Below are positions 33,452-41,985 of a stretch of DNA of 64,000 bases, piece by piece. The first letter of the stretch is position 1. Each line of letters starts with the position of its first letter. The stretch covers positions 1 through 64,000 of the forward strand of contig NZ_BAABHF010000035.1 in the NCBI RefSeq assembly GCF_039541955.1, given 5' to 3'. The notes under the pieces are model-generated. The model was not told where the DNA came from, ran no database searches, and was given only the letters and a program-made list of their open reading frames with translations. This DNA comes from Actinoallomurus oryzae (GTDB lineage Bacteria; Actinomycetota; Actinomycetes; Streptosporangiales; Streptosporangiaceae). The position numbers and the translations under genes were made by a program.

Positions 33452-34021
33452 CTACTTCTTCTTCGCGGCGGCCTTGAGCTGCTGTTTGTAGCTGCGTACG
33501 AGGCCGAGCGACTCCTCGTCGACGATGTCGGCGACCGAGCGGTGGGCGGACTCCTCGCCGTACGGGCCGGCCGCCTCGCGCCAGCCCTCCGGGCGTACGT
33601 CCAGCCGCTTGCCCAGCAGCGCGACGAAGATCTTGGCCTTCTGCTCGCCGAAGCCCGGCAGCTCTGCCACGCGCTTCAGCAGATCCGCGCCGGTCTCGGC
33701 TTCCGTCCAGACCCGGGACGCGTCGCCGTCGTAGCGGTCGACCAGCACCTGGCACAGCGCCTGCACCCGCGCGGCCATCGCCTTGGGGAAGCGGTGCAGC
33801 GCCGGGCGTTCGCCGAAGACGGCCACGAGCTTGTCCGGGTCGTAGTCGGCCAGTTCTTCGGCCGACGGTTCGTGGCCGAGCCGGCGGGCCAGGTCGGCCG
33901 GGGCCGCGAACGCGCGTTCGAGTGGCACCTGCTGGTCCAGCAGCATCGCGATCAGCAGGGCCAGCGGGCTGCGGTTGAGCAGCGCGTTGGCCTCCGGCGC
34001 GATGGGCAGCGAAACCGTCAC
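33452..34021 (-). CDS. HhH-GPD family DNA-repair-like protein
   Basis: A 189-residue HhH-GPD protein. The helix-hairpin-helix is LPGFGEQKAKIFVALLG, and the N-terminal LALLIAMLLDQQVPLERAF resembles that of DNA glycosylases. It is shorter than EndoIII/MutY and lacks their C-terminal iron-sulfur cysteines. A basic tail SYKQQLKAAAKKK closes it. The GTG at 34021 has TGGAGG seven bases upstream; twelve more open codons lack support. Base-excision activity is likely by family but not shown. Confidence 0.82.
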   Translation of the reverse strand: MTVSLPIAPEANALLNRSPLALLIAMLLDQQVPLERAFAAPADLARRLGHEPSAEELADYDPDKLVAVFGERPALHRFPKAMAARVQALCQVLVDRYDGDASRVWTEAETGADLLKRVAELPGFGEQKAKIFVALLGKRLDVRPEGWREAAGPYGEESAHRSVADIVDEESLGLVRSYKQQLKAAAKKK

Positions 34022-34099
34022 GGCAGTCCTCCAGAAACTCGCGTTCTCGCCCATCATCCTTCCAGAGGCCGCCCGGCGGCCCTCGCCCCGGCGTATGAC

Positions 34100-35161
34100 T
34101 CACTCCCGGCTCCGCCACATGGCGATCGCCACGAACACGTACGGCGCGGCCGCCAGGGCGAACAGCGGCCCGGCACCGAGCCGGGAGGAGCCCAGCCCAT
34201 AGCCGGCGAAGGTCAGGACCGCCACGATCTCGGTGCCGAAGCCCGCCACCGATGTCAGGGTCGCCCGCGCGCCGTCGGAGACGCGTTCCTGCAGCCTCAG
34301 GTCGGCGGCGACGATCGCCCACTGGAAGGCGCCGAACGCCACCGCGACCGCCACCAGTCCCACCGGCCGGCCGGACCCGGAGCCCACCGCCAGGAGCGCC
34401 GCCGCCACGGCCAGGACCGGTCCCGCCCGCACGGTGCCCCGGCCGCCCAGCCAGCCTCCGGCCGTGATGCCGGCCGTGACGATGAGCACCAGCAGCGGCA
34501 CGTTCGCCGCCCCGGCGCCGTTCGCCTTCGCCAGCAGCGGGATGTACTCCTCCAGCGCGTCCACTCCGGACACCAGCGCGACGACGAGCATGCCGCGCCG
34601 GATCCCGGGGGCTCCGCGCAGTTCGGCGAGGCCCGAGCGGAGCACCGCGCCGTACCGCTCCTCCCGTTCCCCGTCGCCACGCGACTCGGGGAAGGAGCGT
34701 CCCACGGGCACGCCCAGCAGGGCGACGGCCACGCTCGCGAGGCCGACGGCCCGGTATCCGCCCGCGTGCAGCACCGGAGACGCCAGGGCCGTCGCCGCCA
34801 TGACGGCGGTCGTGGCGATCGCACGGGACCGGCCCATGAGCCGCCCGTAGGCGTCGGAGCGGCCGAGGCGGGTGAGCTCGTCGTAGACCAGCGCCTGCAG
34901 GGCCCCGGAGCGTACGGCTCCACCGGCGCCCCACAGCACGAAGCCGAGCGCGAAGAACGGGTAGGACGGCAGGAACGTCCAGAGCGCGTAGCCGGCGGCG
35001 GTCAGGCCGGGAGCCAGGGTCAGCAGCAGGCGCCGGGAGTAGGCGTCCGCCCAGATCCCGGATGGGATGTCGATCAGGAAGGAGCTGACCGACCACAGGA
35101 TGAACAGGGACGAGATCTCCGCCCCGGACAGCCCGGCGTCGGCGAACAGCACCGCGTACAC
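34100..35161 (-). CDS. MFS transporter with a damaged 5' end
   Basis: At least 353 residues with about eleven hydrophobic segments, an MFS fold (VSSFLIDIPSGIWADAYSRR is the helix 2-3 loop). The GTG at 35161 would start inside the first membrane helix: the reading frame continues upstream through ARRLYAYAFFEDFVLFYP, clearly the rest of helix 1, but no ATG, GTG or TTG occurs there. An in-frame TGA (35237-35239) separates it from an ATG at 35254, five codons further. Either the gene is broken by that TGA or it starts at a rare codon. Substrate unknown. Confidence 0.7.
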   Translation of the reverse strand: MYAVLFADAGLSGAEISSLFILWSVSSFLIDIPSGIWADAYSRRLLLTLAPGLTAAGYALWTFLPSYPFFALGFVLWGAGGAVRSGALQALVYDELTRLGRSDAYGRLMGRSRAIATTAVMAATALASPVLHAGGYRAVGLASVAVALLGVPVGRSFPESRGDGEREERYGAVLRSGLAELRGAPGIRRGMLVVALVSGVDALEEYIPLLAKANGAGAANVPLLVLIVTAGITAGGWLGGRGTVRAGPVLAVAAALLAVGSGSGRPVGLVAVAVAFGAFQWAIVAADLRLQERVSDGARATLTSVAGFGTEIVAVLTFAGYGLGSSRLGAGPLFALAAAPYVFVAIAMWRSRE

Positions 35162-35364
35162 CGGGTAGAAGAGGACGAAGTCCTCGAAGAACGCGTAGGC
35201 GTACAGCCTGCGCGCGAGCGAGGATTCAGGTGAAGATCAATGTCGCCGTGTCATGACCGCAGCCTACGGGGCCGGTCCGGAGAACGCACCACGAATATGA
35301 CGGTTTTCTGACGTCACCTCACAATCCATGGGCGTACGGCCCGGCGAGTGCTCGAATAGAGGAC

Positions 35365-36054
35365 GTGAGCAGCGAAGGATCACCGGTCGGGCGTCGTGTC
35401 GTCCTCGGCATGGTCGGTCTCGGTGCCCTCGGCGTCGTGACGGGCGCCCAGGTGCAGCGGGGCGTGAACCGCGCGCTCGGGCCGGTCGGCTCGGGGATCT
35501 CCGGCATCGTGCCGGCCGCCGGCGGGTTCCGGTTCTACACCGTGACCGGCTCGGTGAAGCGGATCGCGCCCGCCGACTACCACCTCAAGGTTCGCGGCCT
35601 GGTCGAGCGTCCGCGCTCCTACAGCTTCGCGGATCTCCAGCACGCGCTTCCACAGACGCGGATGACCGACACGTTCCACTGCGTCACGGGCTGGAGCGTG
35701 CCGAACGTCGCGTGGGAGGGCGTCGCGCTGCCGGACCTGCTCGACGCCGTCGGGGTACGGCCCGGCGCGAAGGGCGTGCGGTTCACCTCCTTCGACGGCG
35801 CGTACACCGAGAGCCTCACGATGGAGCAGGCGCGCCGCCGCGACGTGATCGTCGCCACCGGCATGCTGGGCGGCCCGGTCAGTCACGACCACGGCGGTCC
35901 GGTGCGGATGTACGTCGCGCCGATGTACGGCTACAAGTCGACCAAGTGGCTGAGCGGCATCGAGGTGGTGGGCGACGTGCGTCCGGGCTACTGGGAGGAA
36001 CGGGGCTACGACGTGGACGGCTGGGTGGGCCGCTCGAACGGGTACAGCTCATGA
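35365..36054 (+). CDS. Molybdopterin-dependent oxidoreductase, Tat-exported (sulfite oxidase-like)
   Basis: A 229-residue protein of the sulfite oxidase/MsrP fold. The molybdenum-ligating Cys is in FHCVTGWSV, and HDHGGPVRMYVAPMYGYKSTKW is the conserved pterin-side region. The N-terminus GRRVVLGMVGLGALGVVTGA is a twin-arginine signal, so it should work outside the membrane. It has a GTG start at 35365. The cytochrome b encoded just downstream is probably its electron partner, as in MsrPQ-like pairs. Its stop is overlapped by a minicistron repeat (ATGA, 36051-36054). Confidence 0.87.
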   Translation: MSSEGSPVGRRVVLGMVGLGALGVVTGAQVQRGVNRALGPVGSGISGIVPAAGGFRFYTVTGSVKRIAPADYHLKVRGLVERPRSYSFADLQHALPQTRMTDTFHCVTGWSVPNVAWEGVALPDLLDAVGVRPGAKGVRFTSFDGAYTESLTMEQARRRDVIVATGMLGGPVSHDHGGPVRMYVAPMYGYKSTKWLSGIEVVGDVRPGYWEERGYDVDGWVGRSNGYSS

Positions 36055-36122
36055 CCGAGCGCAGCGAGGGAATCAGCGGACACGGCCCTGTGGTCACCCC
36101 CGCCGACGCAGGAGGACGCGTG
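36051..36122 (+). repeat. Intercistronic minicistron repeat, in-frame copy
   Basis: Begins with the ATGA overlapping the oxidoreductase stop and encodes MTERSEGISGHGPVVTPADA, ending GCAGGAGGACGC and the GTG of the cytochrome gene. Unlike the copies at 26258 and 60501 it contains no stop, so it is in frame with the cytochrome b. A second MTERSEG-like start follows directly (VTERSEGAG). Confidence 0.75.
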
Positions 36123-36800
36123 ACCGAACGGAGCGAGGGAGCCGGGAGCACGGTTCCTCCGGCGAAGGGGCGCATGCCCCGGTTCGAACGCCCGGTGCGC
36201 TGGATCCACCACACGACGGCCGTGCTGATGCTGGCCTGCCTCGTGACCGCCGCGGTGCTGTACATCCCCGCGTTCGCCGAGACGGTCGGGCACCGGCACC
36301 TGGTCCGCACGATCCACGTCTACGCGGGGTTCGCGCTGCCGGTGCCGGCGCTGCTGGGCTGGGCGTCCCGCTCGTTCCGCGACGACCTGCGCCGGCTGAA
36401 CCGCTTCTCCCCCGGCGACTGGGCGTGGCTGCGGGGACGCGACCGCCGCGCCACCGCCGGCGGGCGCGGCATCCATCCGGTCGGCAAGTACAACGCGGGC
36501 CAGAAGCTGAACGCGGCGTTCGCGGGCGGGGCGATCCTGGTGATGCTCGGCACCGGAACGATCATGACGTTCCCGCACCCGTGGCCCGACTCCTTCCGCG
36601 GCGGCGCGACGTTCGTCCACGACTGGCTGTTCTTCGCGATCCTCGTCGTCGTGATCGGTCATCTCTGGTACGCGCTGCGGGATCGCGGCGCGCTCGGCGG
36701 CATGTTCCTGGGGCACGTTCCGGAGGACTGGGCGGCGCGTCACCACCCGGCGTGGCTGGACGAGCGGAAGGGACGGGATCGTGTCGCCGGGAAGTCTTGA
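36120..36800 (+). CDS. Cytochrome b561-type membrane subunit
   Basis: A 226-residue di-haem cytochrome b with four membrane helices. Likely haem ligands are the His residues in VRWIHHTT, RTIHVYAGF, TFVHDWLF and VIGHLWYAL. It resembles the gamma subunits of formate dehydrogenase and hydrogenase. It would carry electrons between the quinone pool and the exported molybdopterin subunit. The GTG at 36120 has AGGAGG four bases upstream; initiation at 36051 would add 23 residues from the repeat. Confidence 0.85.
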   Translation: MTERSEGAGSTVPPAKGRMPRFERPVRWIHHTTAVLMLACLVTAAVLYIPAFAETVGHRHLVRTIHVYAGFALPVPALLGWASRSFRDDLRRLNRFSPGDWAWLRGRDRRATAGGRGIHPVGKYNAGQKLNAAFAGGAILVMLGTGTIMTFPHPWPDSFRGGATFVHDWLFFAILVVVIGHLWYALRDRGALGGMFLGHVPEDWAARHHPAWLDERKGRDRVAGKS

Positions 36801-36875
36801 CACCCCTGACGCCAGAGTCGAGATTCGGAGCCGACGCGCACGTCCCCGGATCTTCTGTGGCGGGAGGGTGTCCGC

Positions 36876-37127
36876 ATGTCATCGACGCAGCTCATCTCAC
36901 GACTGGACGTCTCACCGGCGATCGTGAGGCGGCTCTGCCGCGACTTCGCCGGGCTCTCACGGGAGACCGTCGAACGCTGTGTCGCGGACGTCGGCCTGCG
37001 CGGCCGGCATCTGGGTGTGGCCCTCACTCCGGAGATCGTCGAGCTCCTCGCCCGCGAGCACCTCGTGAGCATGGTCAAGTCCGAACCACCCTCCGCACGA
37101 CGAGCCGAACCTTCTTCGGGCGAGTAG
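36876..37127 (+). CDS. Small three-helix (DUF3562-like) protein
   Basis: An 83-residue protein with three predicted helices: SPAIVRRLCRDFAGLSRETVE, CVADVGLRGRHLGV and PEIVELLAREHLVSM. This layout fits the three-helix-bundle dimerisation family often found next to regulators, though the match is from memory. The ATG has GGAGGGTG upstream. A TTGACA box at 36797 with a poor -10 could be its promoter. Confidence 0.6.
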   Translation: MSSTQLISRLDVSPAIVRRLCRDFAGLSRETVERCVADVGLRGRHLGVALTPEIVELLAREHLVSMVKSEPPSARRAEPSSGE

Positions 37128-37211
37128 GGTAAGTGGCCGGACACCGGACCACTCCTCCCTCAGGCGCCGCTCCCGGCCGCGCCATGGGACGTATTGCGAA
37201 AAGGTAGCTAG

Positions 37212-37313
37212 GTGAGCGACCTGCGCGAGCCGCTGGATGCGCGAGCACCGCTGGGAGGGCTCATGAGCGAACCGACCGGCGTCCGCCCGCCGTCACGTGG
37301 TGAGGTTGCATGA
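37212..37313 (+). CDS. Leader minicistron before the 496-residue hypothetical gene
   Basis: The GTG at 37212 opens a 33-codon frame; an internal ATG at 37263 (GGGAGGG upstream, the best ribosome binding site here) gives 16 codons, MSEPTGVRPPSRGEVA. Its TGA overlaps the start of the next gene (ATGA, 37310-37313). The end resembles the PPTKEVS end of the dispersed minicistrons. A coupling leader is likelier than a functional peptide. Confidence 0.45.
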   Translation: MSDLREPLDARAPLGGLMSEPTGVRPPSRGEVA

Positions 37314-38800
37314 CACGGCGCCGCGCACAACCTCCGGAGGCCGTTTTTCAGGAGATGCTCCGCGCCGCACGTGAGCTGCTGGCCGTACGCAGCCCCCTCG
37401 ACGCCGAGCTCATCGTGAGCGAGATGCTCGGCGCCTGGTGGGGCAAGCGGCTGGCGTACGACGACGTCGAGGAGCTCGTCGGCGAGGCGCTGGTCGACCA
37501 CGCCGCGAAGGCCGGCACGCCCGCGGCGCTGGCGCTGCTCACCGGCATCGCCTACCTGGGCACGCCGCGGCAGGCGGCCAAGGCCGAGCGCGCCGCGCTC
37601 CCGCTCATGGAGGCAGGGGTCGCGCGGCCGGGCTGGGCCGGGCGCGTCGGCATGGTCGTGCCCGACGACTGCTACGTCTCCCGCGACATCTACGGCGACC
37701 AGGACTCCATCGTCTGCACCTACACCTACGGCGGTGAGGAGCACCACGCCCTGGTGGTCGTCATCGACCACAACGAGCGCGGCATGGTGGTCGACGCGTG
37801 GGTGTCCTCACAGGTGGAGAAGCTGCTCGGCTACTGCCGCAAGGAGGCCGAGGACAGCCCTCTGATGATCTTCGAGCCGCTCCCGGCCAGCCGCGCCCGC
37901 GCGATGCTGGAGAAGGCGCTCGCGATCACCGACGACACCGACGAACCGCCGGTCAAGGACACCTTCGGCTCCTACCACGCGTTCGTGCGCGCCCGCATCC
38001 GCGCGCTGCCGCCCGGCGGGCGGCGGCCCGCCCCGCCGGTGCACAGCCGCGACCGGCGCGCGACCATGGCGGCGCAGTTCCTCGCCTCCGACGAGGCCGA
38101 GGGGTTGTCGGACCGCTCGGCCGCGAGCCGCTGCGTCGACCGGATCATCGACTACGGCTGCGATCACGACTTCGGCCGTCCGCTACGGGTCAGCCCGATC
38201 AAGTGCGAGACGTTCTTGCTCCACTACCTTCCGCGCAAGGTCATGCTGTCCCCGGGCGAACAGGACGCCATGCCGCATGTGCTGGCCGCATGGGTGCGCT
38301 GGGCGAGCCGGCGCACCCGCCTCCACGAGGAGGGCGTCCGCCAGACCCTCGACAAGGTCTGGGACATCACCGGCAAGTTCGCCGAGGCCTACCGCGACCC
38401 GACGACGTTCGGGCTCGACCGCGAGCTCGTCGAGCGGCTGCTGCCCGACGGCGACCTGGAGGCGCTCGCCCGCCGGGCGTTCGCCTTCCCCTTCCTGACC
38501 GCGGGCAACGCCGAGATCGACCTCACCCGGCTCGACCCGGCCGACGACCACGACCGCTACCAGCTGCTGGAGTTCGAGCATCCCGACCCGGACCGGGCGC
38601 ACATCGAGGCGCACCTGCGCCTGGCGCGGCGGCTGTGGGACGGCGACCCGCCCCAGCTGTGGACGATCGCCGAATACCTGCTCGACAAGGGCCACGACCG
38701 CCACGACATCCTTCACCGCCTCATGCTCATCGTCGACGAGGTCGGCGACGACCCGCGTGCGCTGCGGTCCGCCCTGCGGAGCCTGCGCGACGAGGTCTGA
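37310..38800 (+). CDS. Conserved hypothetical protein, 496 residues
   Basis: A soluble protein whose family I cannot name. It has a helical N-terminus (residues 10-100), then a strand-rich segment GEEHHALVVVIDHNERGMVV with WVSSQVEKLLGYC, a Pro/Arg-rich linker near 225-240, and a helical C-terminal half containing RIIDYGCDHDFGRPLRVSPI and FLLHYLPRKVMLSPGEQ. The second half looks well conserved in style (Trp, Cys and His clusters), which suggests a real domain. Its ATG overlaps the stop of a leader minicistron. It stands alone between DUF3562-like and thioesterase genes. Confidence 0.75.
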   Translation: MTRRRAQPPEAVFQEMLRAARELLAVRSPLDAELIVSEMLGAWWGKRLAYDDVEELVGEALVDHAAKAGTPAALALLTGIAYLGTPRQAAKAERAALPLMEAGVARPGWAGRVGMVVPDDCYVSRDIYGDQDSIVCTYTYGGEEHHALVVVIDHNERGMVVDAWVSSQVEKLLGYCRKEAEDSPLMIFEPLPASRARAMLEKALAITDDTDEPPVKDTFGSYHAFVRARIRALPPGGRRPAPPVHSRDRRATMAAQFLASDEAEGLSDRSAASRCVDRIIDYGCDHDFGRPLRVSPIKCETFLLHYLPRKVMLSPGEQDAMPHVLAAWVRWASRRTRLHEEGVRQTLDKVWDITGKFAEAYRDPTTFGLDRELVERLLPDGDLEALARRAFAFPFLTAGNAEIDLTRLDPADDHDRYQLLEFEHPDPDRAHIEAHLRLARRLWDGDPPQLWTIAEYLLDKGHDRHDILHRLMLIVDEVGDDPRALRSALRSLRDEV

Positions 38801-38932
38801 TCCGCGCGCGGCACTCCTCGCCCGCCGGCAGGCCGTCACGGGGGATCCCCGATTCGGCGCGAATCGTGGTAGAGACGTGACGTGCCCGTTCATCCCCCGT
38901 TCGGGCGTCCGGCTCGTGCTGAAGGGACCCGT

Positions 38933-39709
38933 ATGGCCGACAGCCTCTACCGTCCGCTCGGTGACGGTCGCTTCCAGGCGACCGAGCTGACCCAGGGGCC
39001 GTGGGATCCGCGGCACCAGCACGGCAGCCCACCGGCGGCGCTGCTCACGCGCGAACTGGAGCGCACCGACCCGCAGCCCGACCTGACCGTCTCCCAGCTC
39101 GCGATCGACATCCTCGGGCCGATCCCGGTCGGTGAGGTCGCCGTGCACACCGAGGTCGTACGGCCCGGGCGGCGGGTGCAGTCCGTCGCCGCGGAGATGG
39201 TCGCCGACGGCCGCCCGGTCGCGTACGCACGCGCCTGGCGTCTGCGGCGCGCCGACACCGAGGTGATCGCCTCCGAGACCGCGGCGGCGCGCTTCCCCCT
39301 GCCGGAGACCGCCCTGACCGAGTCGCCGCTGCCCGACTTCGGGTACTTCCACGCGCTCGAATGGCGGTTCGCCGAGGGCGGCGTCCTGCTCAACGGCCCC
39401 GCCGTGCTGTGGACCCGGCTCGCGGTTCCGGTGCTGCCGGACGAGGAGCCCACGCCTCTGCAGCGGGTCGCCGGGGTCGCCGACACCGCCAGCGGCATCA
39501 GCTCCGAGCTGAGCTTCGCGGCGTACACGTTCTCCAACGTCGACTTCACCCTGCACCTGCTGCGGCCCCAGGCCGGCGAGTGGACCTGCCTCGACGCCGC
39601 CACGACGATCGGCCCGGCCGGGAGCGGCCTGTGCCGGACGCGGCTCTACGACGAGCGGGGCGACTTCGGCAGCGTGGCACAGACGCTCTTCGTCGACCGG
39701 CGCGACTGA
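38933..39709 (+). CDS. Acyl-CoA thioesterase family protein (double hotdog)
   Basis: A 258-residue protein of the TesB-like/4HBT_3 group: the first hotdog has GPWDPRHQHGSPPAALLTRE and the second AAYTFSNVDFTLHLLRP with CLDAATTIGPAGSGLCRT. It probably hydrolyses an acyl-CoA thioester; chain preference unknown. The ATG at 38933 follows GAAGGG by six bases; 17 earlier codons are open but lack a signal. It is monocistronic, with a GC-rich hairpin (39766-39802) after it. Confidence 0.83.
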   Translation: MADSLYRPLGDGRFQATELTQGPWDPRHQHGSPPAALLTRELERTDPQPDLTVSQLAIDILGPIPVGEVAVHTEVVRPGRRVQSVAAEMVADGRPVAYARAWRLRRADTEVIASETAAARFPLPETALTESPLPDFGYFHALEWRFAEGGVLLNGPAVLWTRLAVPVLPDEEPTPLQRVAGVADTASGISSELSFAAYTFSNVDFTLHLLRPQAGEWTCLDAATTIGPAGSGLCRTRLYDERGDFGSVAQTLFVDRRD

Positions 39710-39765
39710 CCGTCCGGCGCGGAACGCGGCGGAGGGCCGGGTCGGTCCTCCATAGAGTCACCACC

Positions 39766-39802
39766 GCCCGCCTCCCGGGCGATTCGGCGCCCGGGGGCGG
39801 GC
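39766..39802 (+). terminator. GC-rich hairpin after the thioesterase gene
   Basis: GCCCGCCTCCCGGGC pairs with GCCCGGGGGCGGGC with one bulged base and an eight-base loop. It lies 57 bases past the stop and 32 before the next gene. Confidence 0.55.
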
Positions 39803-39833
39803 TGTCCGCGCTTGGAGCGGGCATGACTGTTGC

Positions 39834-40628
39834 ATGACCGCTCTCGAGCAACCCGGCATCCTCACCCCCTCCCAGGCGCGCGAGGTCTTCCGCACCGGCG
39901 AGGTGCCCGCGACCACGAGCGGCTGGTGCCGGGGGCACGTCCAGGCGAACCTGCTCGCCGTGCCGCGTGACCTGGCCTTCGACGCGCTGCTGTTCGCCCT
40001 GCGCAACCCCGGGCCGTGCCCGCTCCTGGAGGTCACCGATCCCGGTGATCCCCACGTCCGCGAGATCGCCACCGCGGACCTGCGCACCGACCTGCCTGCG
40101 TACCGGGTGTACGAGCGCGGGCGGCTCGTCGCCGAGGTCGCGGACGCCACCGAGTACTGGCGCGACGACCTGGTCGCGCTGCTGATCGGCTGTAGCTTCA
40201 CGTTCGAGACGGCGCTCGCCACGGCGGGCGTGCCCCTGCGCCACGTCGAGCAGGGCCGCAACGTGCCGATGTACGTCACGTCCCGGCGGTGCCGGCCGGC
40301 CGGGCGCCTGGCCGGGCCGCTCGTCGTCTCGATGCGGCCGGTGCCCGCCGGCCTCGTCGCCACGGCCACCGAGGTCACCGCGGGTCATCCCCTGGCGCAT
40401 GGCGCGCCCGTGCACGCGGGCGACCCCGCGGAGCTGGGCATCGCGTCGCTCGACCGGCCCGACTTCGGCGAGGCCGTGGAGTTCGCGGACGGCGACGTCC
40501 CGATGTTCTGGGCCTGCGGCGTGACCCCGCAGGCCGTCGTGATGGCTTCGGAGGTCCCCTTCGTGATCACGCATTCGCCCGGCAGGATGCTCATCACGGA
40601 CCGTTCGGATGAGAACCTGGCGCAATGA
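39834..40628 (+). CDS. DUF1445 family putative hydro-lyase
   Basis: A 264-residue member of the DUF1445/D-glutamate cyclase-like family, with SGWCRGHVQANLLAVP near the N-terminus, the core GCSFTFETAL, RNVPMYVTSRRC and the C-terminal ITHSPGRMLITD. It is the first gene of a four-gene coupled operon with pxpA, pxpB and pxpC, where it probably supplies or handles a glutamate/5-oxoproline-type substrate (inference from context). A four-codon frame (ATG at 39823, preceded by GGAG) ends in a TGA overlapping its start. Confidence 0.86.
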   Translation: MTALEQPGILTPSQAREVFRTGEVPATTSGWCRGHVQANLLAVPRDLAFDALLFALRNPGPCPLLEVTDPGDPHVREIATADLRTDLPAYRVYERGRLVAEVADATEYWRDDLVALLIGCSFTFETALATAGVPLRHVEQGRNVPMYVTSRRCRPAGRLAGPLVVSMRPVPAGLVATATEVTAGHPLAHGAPVHAGDPAELGIASLDRPDFGEAVEFADGDVPMFWACGVTPQAVVMASEVPFVITHSPGRMLITDRSDENLAQ

Positions 40629-41368
40629 TCGACTTGAACGCGGATCTGGGTGAGGGGTTCGGGCCGTGGCGGCTCGGCGACGACCTCGCCCTGCTGTCCA
40701 TCGTCACGAGCGCGAACGTCGCCTGCGGCTTTCACGCGGGCGACCCCCTGATCATGCGGCGCACGTGTGCCGCGGCGGTGGAGCGGGGCGTGGCGATCGG
40801 CGCACAGGTGTCCTACCGCGACCTGGCGGGGTTCGGCCGCCGGGAGATGGACGTCGCGCCGGAGGAGCTGACCGCCGAGGTGCTCTACCAGATCGCCGCG
40901 CTCGACGGCATCGCGCGTGCGGAGGGCGGACGGGTCCGGTACGTCAAGCCGCACGGCGCGCTGTACAACCGCCTCGTGCGCGACCGTGCGCAGGCGGAGG
41001 CCGTGGCCGCGGCGGTCCTCGCGTACGACCCGTCGCTGCCGCTGCTGACGCTTCCCGGTTCGGCGCTGCACCGGGTGGAGGGCGTCACGGTGGTCGACGA
41101 GTGCTTCGCCGACCGCGCCTACAACCCCGACGGCACCCTGGTGTCCCGGCGCGAGCCCGGCGCGGTGATCGAGGACGAGAGCCGGGTCGCGGCCCGCGCC
41201 GTACGGATGGCCGTCGACGGCACGGTCGAGGCGATCGACGGCTCGGAGGTACGGGTGGACGCGCGGTCCATGTGCGTGCACGGTGACACGCCGGGCGCGG
41301 TCGGGCTGGCCAGGGCCGTCCGGACGACGATGGAGCGCGCCGGCGTTCAGCTGGAGCCGTTCGCGTGA
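40625..41368 (+). CDS. pxpA: 5-oxoprolinase subunit A
   Basis: A 247-residue LamB/YcsF protein. The opening MIDLNADLGEGFG and the segments NVACGFHAGDP, KPHGALYN and DRAYNPDGTLVSR are family hallmarks. With PxpB and PxpC it forms the ATP-dependent prokaryotic 5-oxoprolinase that opens pyroglutamate to glutamate (established for this family). Start overlaps the DUF1445 stop by ATGA and its stop overlaps the pxpB start by GTGA, so the four genes are one translationally coupled unit. Confidence 0.93.
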   Translation: MIDLNADLGEGFGPWRLGDDLALLSIVTSANVACGFHAGDPLIMRRTCAAAVERGVAIGAQVSYRDLAGFGRREMDVAPEELTAEVLYQIAALDGIARAEGGRVRYVKPHGALYNRLVRDRAQAEAVAAAVLAYDPSLPLLTLPGSALHRVEGVTVVDECFADRAYNPDGTLVSRREPGAVIEDESRVAARAVRMAVDGTVEAIDGSEVRVDARSMCVHGDTPGAVGLARAVRTTMERAGVQLEPFA

Positions 41369-41985
41369 GGGTGCTCCGGGCGGGCGACGCCGCCCTGCTG
41401 ATCGAGACCGAGGCGCCGCACCGGCTGCACGCCGCCGTCCGCGCGCTCGGCCGGACCGAGATCGTCGACGTCGTCCCGGGCGCCGGCACCGTCCTGGTGA
41501 CGACCGCGCCGGGCACCGACCTGGGGCCGCTCGGCAAGCTCCTGGGCGGGCTGCCGCTGCCGGAGACGAGTACGGCGGGCGGCGAGCTGCGCGTACCGGT
41601 CGTCTACGACGGCGCGGACCTGGAGGAGGTCGCCTCTCTCACCGGCCTGACCCGCGCGCAGGTGATCGAGCGGCACGCGGCGGCCGAGTACGTCGTGGCG
41701 TACCTGGGTTTCTCCCCCGGGTTCGGCTACCTGACCGGGCTGGACGAGAGGCTGCACGTGCCGCGCCGCGACTCCCCGCGCACCGCGGTCCCGGCCGGGT
41801 CGGTCGCGATCGCCGGACCGTACGGCGCGATCTATCCCTCCTCCTCGCCCGGCGGGTGGCGGCTGCTCGGCCGTACGACGCTGCGGCTGTGGGACCCCGA
41901 CCGCGAGCCGCCGTCGCTGCTCCAGCCCGGCACCCGGGTCCGCTTCGAGGCGGGCGCCGCCGACGCCGCGGAGCCCCGCCCATGA
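41365..41985 (+). CDS. pxpB: 5-oxoprolinase subunit B
   Basis: A 206-residue KipI-like subunit (carboxyltransferase subdomain C/D type). The core YVVAYLGFSPGFGYLTGLD with RRDSPRTAVPAGSVAIAG and the closing GWRLLGRTTLRLWD are typical. It acts with PxpA and PxpC. GTG start at 41365 overlapping the pxpA stop; ATGA overlap with pxpC at 41982-41985. Confidence 0.92.
   Translation: MRVLRAGDAALLIETEAPHRLHAAVRALGRTEIVDVVPGAGTVLVTTAPGTDLGPLGKLLGGLPLPETSTAGGELRVPVVYDGADLEEVASLTGLTRAQVIERHAAAEYVVAYLGFSPGFGYLTGLDERLHVPRRDSPRTAVPAGSVAIAGPYGAIYPSSSPGGWRLLGRTTLRLWDPDREPPSLLQPGTRVRFEAGAADAAEPRP

Noticed and set aside
36176..36200. TTCGAA-containing T-arm-like sequence
   Set aside because: It is cytochrome b coding sequence (MPRFERPVRW) without a matching stem.
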